Assembly: GCA_002701545.1 (NCBI GenBank)
Contig: NZVR01000138.1
Span: forward strand, 7,650-41,286
DNA length: 33,637 nucleotides
Direction of reading: 5' to 3'
Source: Blastopirellula sp.
GTDB taxonomy: Bacteria; Planctomycetota; Planctomycetia; Pirellulales; Pirellulaceae
Shown here: positions 28,081 through 33,637 of the stretch, piece after piece
Numbering within the stretch: position 1 is the stretch's first letter
Layout of the letters: each line of letters starts with the position of its first letter
Made by a program: the position numbers and the translations under genes
The notes under the pieces: generated by a model
The model's database searches: none
Told to the model about the DNA's origin: nothing
Seen by the model: only the letters and a program-made list of their open reading frames with translations

Positions 28081-28701
28081 TCAGTCGTGGTACACGGTCA
28101 CTTCTGGCAGAGATTCCTTGAGCTGATCGACGATTTGTTTCGTCGCTTTCGAGCCCACTAACCAGACTTCCTTAAGCGAGTGCAAACCGCGAATTTGCGC
28201 AATGGCTTCGTCACCGTGCTGCTCATAGAAGATCACTCGGAAGGCGTTTCCATGCTCGTTGGTCACGAGCCGCACACCCAAGTCCTTCAGGGCCGCCACC
28301 GCATCTTGATGATCTGGCTCCGGTGGAACTTCCGGCTCCGGCTCCGGTTCCGGTTCCTCGACTTTGGCTGCTTCGGTGTCCGTATCCGCAGACGATGGCT
28401 TGTCTTCGACCTGCTCATCCACCGATTCCGCCTCGGCGTCAGTCACGTCATCATCGTTTTCTTCTTCATCCTCTTCGGAAGATTTAACGACCTTCTTGGC
28501 TGACTTCTTCTTTTTGCGTTTGGCTTTTGGCTTGGCTTTTGGCTTGGCTTTGCTGGCGGCCTTCTTTTTCTTCCGACGAGGCTTAGGTTTTTCCTCCTCC
28601 TCGTCGAGTTCATCGTCGGGCCCGTCGTCGTCAAGATCGTCATCGTCAAGGTTGAACTCCTCATATTCGAGGAATTCTTCGTCTTCGTTCGACTTCGCCA
28701 T
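28081..28701 (-). CDS. Highly charged low-complexity protein: acidic, lysine-rich and acidic blocks plus LRR-like C-terminal segment
   Basis: MAKSNEDEEFLEYEEFNLDDDDLDDDGPDDELDEEEEKPKPRRKKKKAASKAKPKAKPKAKRKKKKSAKK...; C-terminal EAIAQIRGLHSLKEVWLVGSKATKQIVDQLKESLPEVTVYHD resembles an LRR unit. Start 28701 or 28704. Confidence 0.75.
   Translation of the reverse strand: MAKSNEDEEFLEYEEFNLDDDDLDDDGPDDELDEEEEKPKPRRKKKKAASKAKPKAKPKAKRKKKKSAKKVVKSSEEDEEENDDDVTDAEAESVDEQVEDKPSSADTDTEAAKVEEPEPEPEPEVPPEPDHQDAVAALKDLGVRLVTNEHGNAFRVIFYEQHGDEAIAQIRGLHSLKEVWLVGSKATKQIVDQLKESLPEVTVYHD
28522..28552. repeat. Tandem repeat of about 12 bp (ggcttttggctt) encoding KPKAKPKAK
   Basis: Direct reading: ggcttttggcttggcttttggcttggcttt within the charged protein gene. 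Confidence 0.7.
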
Positions 28702-28862
28702 CATTGGCCTCCAACACGAAACGCCACAAACACAAGTCACAAGTGTACCAAACGGCGAGTGAAACGCTATGCCCGATGTCAGACAACTGGCTTCAGGCAG
28801 CTGGAAAAACGCTCAGAAATCCGCTTCTGCCGTGACTAGAGGTGGCCGAGGTGCAGGCAGGC

Positions 28863-30128
28863 CTAGAGATCTTCGAGCCCGGTGAAATTCGTGATCAAGG
28901 CGCGCAACTTGCGACGCAGCACTGTATAGCTAAAGAACGCTTTCGCCAATTCATAGTTCTTCTCGACCATTTCCTGGCGATATTGCTCGTCCCTGATCGT
29001 CTTCTGCACATGAGCCACCACGTCTCGGGTCAGGTAACCATTCATGGTAATCACCTGGAATTCGCGTGGCTCGATATCTGCAATAAAGATCGAGTAGCGG
29101 TTAACCAGCACCGGTTTCCGGTAGTAGAACGCCTCCAGCAGCGCGTTACCAAATCCTTCGTAGATGCTGGGATACGTAATGAAATCCGCTTGCGAGTAGG
29201 CGTCGGCCAACGTGTATTTCTTACCACCCTCAGGATCGTCCTCACGATAATCCGAGACCCGATGTCCCACAAATCGCAGATCAACGCCCTGGTGCTCGGC
29301 AATTTCCGCCAACGCGTGCATGTACTCGTCACCTTCGTCGCCCGATTCGTGGGAAACCACCAGCTTGCATTTGTCATTCTTCAGTGCTGCAACAAGCGAG
29401 ATGGCATGTTCAATGCCTTTACGGGGAACCACGCGCGTGGGTTGCAGAAACAAAATATCATCATCTGCAATGTTGATATCTTTACGAAAGTCTTTCACAT
29501 AGTCATCCGGCTCAGGAGGTTCCTCCTCAAACTTGATCACGTTCGGAACCAGGATGGACGATTGCCCACAGCGATGTGAAAGGTCTTCCTGGGCAAAGCT
29601 GTTGATGGTGACATGCTGAATACTAGGCAGCGCAGGTGGAAACGCCATCGACAAGATGTCTCCCACAGCATTCACCGAAAACCGATCTCGTTCCCAGTAG
29701 AAGTCGTGGTGGTGGGCGATCGTTGGAAAGGCGGTTTCCGCCACAAATTGCGTGAGCGCAACGCCCAACGGAATGTTCATCGGAATTGTCAACGCGTTCT
29801 GCGCGATGAGGATGTCAATCTCGAACTTGCGCACAAAGTCGTAAATCGTCCCCTTCAGATAATCCGCCAGCGCGTAAATGCGTTGTGTCACATCAGGTTG
29901 TCGAGCATGTTTCCCAAACACCTGCTCGTTGATCCACATAATATCCGGATGCGCGAAGTGTGCATGGGGAACGAACATGCTGATGTCGGGACTGCGATCA
30001 AGTTTCCCCGCGTACCAATAGCTTACGTGCCGATGGTCCCAGAGCACTTCTGCCCACTTGGCGCTTTCCAGCGACACACCATCCGTGCCCGCAAAACGCG
30101 TCCCAATGAATCCTATCTTGCTACTCAT
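28863..30128 (-). CDS. Glycosyltransferase, GT4-like
   Basis: [26 protein letters not shown]-terminal Rossmann region; [23 protein letters not shown] and [30 protein letters not shown] donor-binding motif. Confidence 0.9.
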   Translation of the reverse strand: MSSKIGFIGTRFAGTDGVSLESAKWAEVLWDHRHVSYWYAGKLDRSPDISMFVPHAHFAHPDIMWINEQVFGKHARQPDVTQRIYALADYLKGTIYDFVRKFEIDILIAQNALTIPMNIPLGVALTQFVAETAFPTIAHHHDFYWERDRFSVNAVGDILSMAFPPALPSIQHVTINSFAQEDLSHRCGQSSILVPNVIKFEEEPPEPDDYVKDFRKDINIADDDILFLQPTRVVPRKGIEHAISLVAALKNDKCKLVVSHESGDEGDEYMHALAEIAEHQGVDLRFVGHRVSDYREDDPEGGKKYTLADAYSQADFITYPSIYEGFGNALLEAFYYRKPVLVNRYSIFIADIEPREFQVITMNGYLTRDVVAHVQKTIRDEQYRQEMVEKNYELAKAFFSYTVLRRKLRALITNFTGLEDL

Positions 30129-30189
30129 AGCTCAAGCATTTCGCCGGTATGGTGATGAGTTACCAACTTGTGAATTCGTCTCATCCATC

Positions 30190-31068
30190 CTACACACAAT
30201 CGACAATGTCCATTAACTCCGTGATAACTACATCGGGTACCACACCTGCGACACGTGAATCATCTTCTCGAAGCCGCAAACTCCGCCGGTCTCCAGCAAA
30301 CAACGCCGTCTGAAAACCTACGGACCGGGCCGGCAAGATATCATTCAGCATGTCATTACCAACATATAATGTTTGTCTTGGCAGAATACCATGTCGTTCC
30401 AGCGCCTGCGCAGCCATAACATAGAGTGTTGCCCCTGGTTTCGCGTGCCCGTAACGATACGAATAGAACTGCAACTCCTCGTGAAACCCGAGCTCGTCGA
30501 CTGTCTCGCCTAACAGGCTGGGAAAGAGTTCGAGAGTAAAAAACTGGGCATTACTGATGATTCCCAGGTGCTGACCCGCCTCCCGAAGTTGTTCGAGACA
30601 CCGTATCAGTCCGGGCATTTGCCAAGTGCCATTGGCTCGCACCTCGTACTCCAGAGCCAGCCGTTTCCAGTCGACACCGGTAAATCCGGCGCCGGACAAC
30701 AACTGTTGCCAGACGGAAACAATGTTGACTTCGGGAAACTCAATGCCGTCTTCGCGAGCTCTTGTTTGATGCTGTTTGATCATCCCGATGTACTGCTGGA
30801 AACATTCCTCGGATGAAGTTGGCCATGGTATCTTCATGCTGCTCAAAGCATCCTGCACTGCGGTCACCTTGGCCGCGTCAACATTCGCACCAACATCGCC
30901 ACTGGAGCTAATGATCAACGTTCCATACACATCAAACACCACAGCGCGCACGTCCGGTAAGCGCACGAGTCGTTTTGAGATCGCTGTCGGTAGCGGTGAC
31001 AGGGGGCGGCAATGTTGCCGAATGATTTGTTGATAATCGTGATTCATGGCAGAGGCACAGCTTAACAT
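30190..31068 (-). CDS. HAD superfamily hydrolase
   Basis: Motif I VVFDVYGTLI, motif II IISNAQ, motif III/IV region KPGATLYVMAAQAL...TLYVGNDMLNDILPARSVGFQTALFAGD. Confidence 0.92.
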   Translation of the reverse strand: MLSCASAMNHDYQQIIRQHCRPLSPLPTAISKRLVRLPDVRAVVFDVYGTLIISSSGDVGANVDAAKVTAVQDALSSMKIPWPTSSEECFQQYIGMIKQHQTRAREDGIEFPEVNIVSVWQQLLSGAGFTGVDWKRLALEYEVRANGTWQMPGLIRCLEQLREAGQHLGIISNAQFFTLELFPSLLGETVDELGFHEELQFYSYRYGHAKPGATLYVMAAQALERHGILPRQTLYVGNDMLNDILPARSVGFQTALFAGDRRSLRLREDDSRVAGVVPDVVITELMDIVDCV

Positions 31069-32606
31069 TCAACCCGAATCGGCCTGAATGCTTCCAGACT
31101 GAGAAATGCGTTCAGGATAGTTTGACCATCCGCAGCAGGATAATGGGTGGCGGCCGATGCGCCCTTTAACTTCAGCAAGACCCGGCCAAGTTTTTCACCG
31201 ATTGCGACCAGTGAATACGTGTTCTGCACCACCTCGGCATTGGCACGAATCAACGCAGCACGGCGATCACGATCAACGGTCATCGCTGTTTTCATCCCGG
31301 GATTCAAGGCCAGCATCTCTTCGTGGGCTGCGGGATGTTCGACAACGCGTCGCACCACGGTCATCTGCGCTTGGCGGCCAAGTAGGGAATAGTCGACTGC
31401 CGGCGCATTCCAGAGCGCGTGAACACGCTCCCTTGCTTCGTTCTCGTCGATGTCTTCGCCAAAGTCTTTCAGCATGCTCTGGTAATCTGTCGAAACGGCA
31501 CTTAGAGCTTCGTCGTCAACCCAGTCCCGCGGCACATACAGCTTGGCACGAAGATCGGCCAGCTCCAGGCCACTGGCGGTAAAGTCCGCTGTGATCTCTG
31601 GCAAATCGCGACCGACCAACGGTCGATTGGCCAACCATGCTTCGAGGAATACCATCCCGAATCCCTCGGCAACACTAGTCGTGATGATCGCATCCGCCGC
31701 GCTCAAGTTCTCATAAAATGAGACACCATCAGCACCACCAACGTCCCAATGGCAACGTAATCGCAACTGTTCGCTGAGTTGACGCCACTCGGTGTAGCTG
31801 ACCGCTTCCAGCGGATTCTGGGGTGCCAAGGTCAAACCAAAATGCACATCGTTGTCGGCCAAGGCTGACCACAACACCAGCTCCCCCACGTTCTTGCGCC
31901 GAATTCCACGCACTGGATACAGGATGTAATGCGCGTCAGTGGGTATTCCCAAAGTTCGCTCCACCTGTTGCTTGGCATTGTCCACGGTTGGCAATTCGCC
32001 AAATCCGGCCACCGGATTGGGCAACCAGTGAAGCGCTTCGTCACGGACCCCTGCAGCTTCAAGCAACCTGAGATCGCGTCCATTCAACGCAGCGTAATGA
32101 ATGCGGCCCCCTTGCGGATAAAGTGCTGCAAAAAGTGCTGCGCGATCGCCACCAGCCAAACCCTCCAACAGGTGCAAGTAGTTCGCTGGCCGCGAATCTT
32201 CGGCGAAATCGTGTATCTGCAGCAAGAGGGCGTAACCGGCTTCTGACAAACGCTCGATGGCCCCCACCACAGCCAGGTTCTTTCCCAGCGAGTGGTTATG
32301 CACTTGAACGACCGTGTCATCGACAGCCAAACCGTGCAGGGCGGAACAGATCGCGTCGGCAAGTCGCGCCGGGTCAGCGGGACTCCCTTCACTGTCGTAC
32401 TCCAACGCCGGTAACTCGACCAGCGACACTTCCAAGGGAAGCTCCGCTACCTGTTTATCCGGCCAACCGTCTTTACGCCCCCCATAAAGCACGATCACAC
32501 GCTCGATACCGGCAACGTTATTAGCACAAATCGCTCGCAGATGATTCACCATCACCTGCGTCACCCCGCCGCGATTCAAGTGGTAGTGGATAACGACAAG
32601 ATTCAT
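31062..32606 (-). CDS. Glycosyltransferase, GT4-like
   Basis: MNLVVIHYHLNRGGVTQVMVNHLRAI; YILYPVRGIRRKNVGELVLWSAL; ITTSVAEGFGMVFLEAWLANRPLVGRDLPEIT. Stop TAA overlaps the HAD gene start (ATGTTAA). Confidence 0.9.
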   Translation of the reverse strand: MNLVVIHYHLNRGGVTQVMVNHLRAICANNVAGIERVIVLYGGRKDGWPDKQVAELPLEVSLVELPALEYDSEGSPADPARLADAICSALHGLAVDDTVVQVHNHSLGKNLAVVGAIERLSEAGYALLLQIHDFAEDSRPANYLHLLEGLAGGDRAALFAALYPQGGRIHYAALNGRDLRLLEAAGVRDEALHWLPNPVAGFGELPTVDNAKQQVERTLGIPTDAHYILYPVRGIRRKNVGELVLWSALADNDVHFGLTLAPQNPLEAVSYTEWRQLSEQLRLRCHWDVGGADGVSFYENLSAADAIITTSVAEGFGMVFLEAWLANRPLVGRDLPEITADFTASGLELADLRAKLYVPRDWVDDEALSAVSTDYQSMLKDFGEDIDENEARERVHALWNAPAVDYSLLGRQAQMTVVRRVVEHPAAHEEMLALNPGMKTAMTVDRDRRAALIRANAEVVQNTYSLVAIGEKLGRVLLKLKGASAATHYPAADGQTILNAFLSLEAFRPIRVEC

Positions 32607-32773
32607 GACAAACGAGACATTCGTCGGAGCAAAGCGGCCATTTTCCCAGCAGTTCCTGGTTGCCGATAGCGTATCAGATTTTCATCGGAGTTGAGGAGTG
32701 CTTTCGTGATGGTATCACTTTGTTTAGCCTAGTAGTTGCTACAGCTTTCATTCGCACCCTGTGGTTCACCATC

Positions 32774-33637
32774 ATGCCGCAAGTCCATCGCTCAGCCGCT
32801 TACAATCGCCGTAAATTTCTGCGGCAAACCACCGCCCTGGGAACCGGGTTGCTTACGGCAACCCTGCCCCTGCATGCCGATGATGCCTCGCCAAATGAAA
32901 AAGTGAACTTGGCAGCGGTGGGCGTCGGCGGCAAGGGCTGGACGGACATCAATGGAGTCAGCCAAGGTCACCACGTGGTCGCCTTCTGCGATGTGGATAC
33001 GGAAATTGCGAACCGCAAAGGCGGTTTTGCCGCAGCAGCCAAACAGTGGCCCAAAGCGCGACGGTATACCGACTGGCGTGAAATGCTGGACAAAGAGCAG
33101 CAGCACGTGGACGGCATCACCGTATCCACTCCCGATCACATGCATGCGCCCATCACGATGACCGCAATTCAACTCGGCATCGCCACATACACGCAAAAAC
33201 CATTGACGCGCACTGTTCACGAAGCGCGGCAAGTACGTTTGGCCGCAAGCAAGGCCAGTGTCGTGACCCAAATGGGAAATCAACATCACAGTGGCGCCGG
33301 GTATCGCACACTGGTAAAGTTAGTGCGTGATGGGGCAATTGGAAAAATCCAGTCAGCGCACGCTTGGTCAAACCGTCCGATCTGGCCGCAGGGAATCGAA
33401 CGCCCGCGCGGCACGGCCACCCCTCCTGCGAACCTCAACTGGGACTTGTGGCTGGGAGTCGCCCAGCCGCGTCCCTACCTTCGCGAGGCTTATCATCCAT
33501 TTCGCTGGCGAGGTTGGTTCGACTTCGGAGCCGGTGCCTTGGGAGATATGGGCTGCCACATTCTGGATCCGCTTGTATGGTCACTCGCCCTACCCGCTCC
33601 ACTGTCCGTTCGCTACACGGGCCCACCGCCGAAACCC
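32774..33637 (+). CDS. Gfo/Idh/MocA family oxidoreductase with Tat signal (3' truncated by window edge)
   Basis: Manually translated from ATG 32774; absent from the ORF track because there is no stop in the window. Tat-like YNRRKFLRQTTALGTGLLTATLPLHA; Rossmann VNLAAVGVGGKGW; TVSTPDHMHAPITMTAIQLGIATYTQKPLTRTVHEARQV. Confidence 0.92.
   Translation, partial: MPQVHRSAAYNRRKFLRQTTALGTGLLTATLPLHADDASPNEKVNLAAVGVGGKGWTDINGVSQGHHVVAFCDVDTEIANRKGGFAAAAKQWPKARRYTDWREMLDKEQQHVDGITVSTPDHMHAPITMTAIQLGIATYTQKPLTRTVHEARQVRLAASKASVVTQMGNQHHSGAGYRTLVKLVRDGAIGKIQSAHAWSNRPIWPQGIERPRGTATPPANLNWDLWLGVAQPRPYLREAYHPFRWRGWFDFGAGALGDMGCHILDPLVWSLALPAPLSVRYTGPPPKP

Noticed and set aside
28562-28680. Trinucleotide-rich stretch (tcgtcgtcg / tcatcgtc) as a candidate microsatellite
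   Set aside because: Explained by coding of Asp/Glu-rich blocks in the charged protein; reported there instead.

Overview
The window is a dense stretch of bacterial chromosome, about 25 protein-coding genes on both strands. Several gene families point to a planctomycete, probably Pirellulales-like; this is inference only, as no rRNA or marker search was possible. Planctomycete-type families include a PVC-type dehydrogenase/HEAT/cytochrome c protein, a Tat-exported Gfo/Idh/MocA oxidoreductase, a secreted Cys/Pro/Thr-rich YRxxWxRVPVT protein, and a tetrahydromethanopterin (H4MPT) gene in a bacterium. I saw no rRNA, tRNA, CRISPR array, transposase or phage genes. Parts most worth following up: (i) an H4MPT-linked C1 module, mch plus a RimK/MptN-like ATP-grasp ligase, facing a PabB-type chorismate enzyme; (ii) a bacterial homologue of the DUF3524/GTDC1 family, the family of eukaryotic tRNA-queuosine mannosyltransferase (QTMAN); (iii) a tightly spaced glycosyltransferase-HAD phosphatase-glycosyltransferase operon with no obvious pathway; (iv) an orphan LolD-like ABC ATPase and an orphan FtsX-like permease about 17 kb apart, each next to unusual partners; (v) a DtxR/MntR-type regulator 10 nt upstream of a BASS-type transporter and divergent from mch; (vi) several low-complexity or lineage-specific proteins. 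All family calls come from reading the translations; no database search was run.
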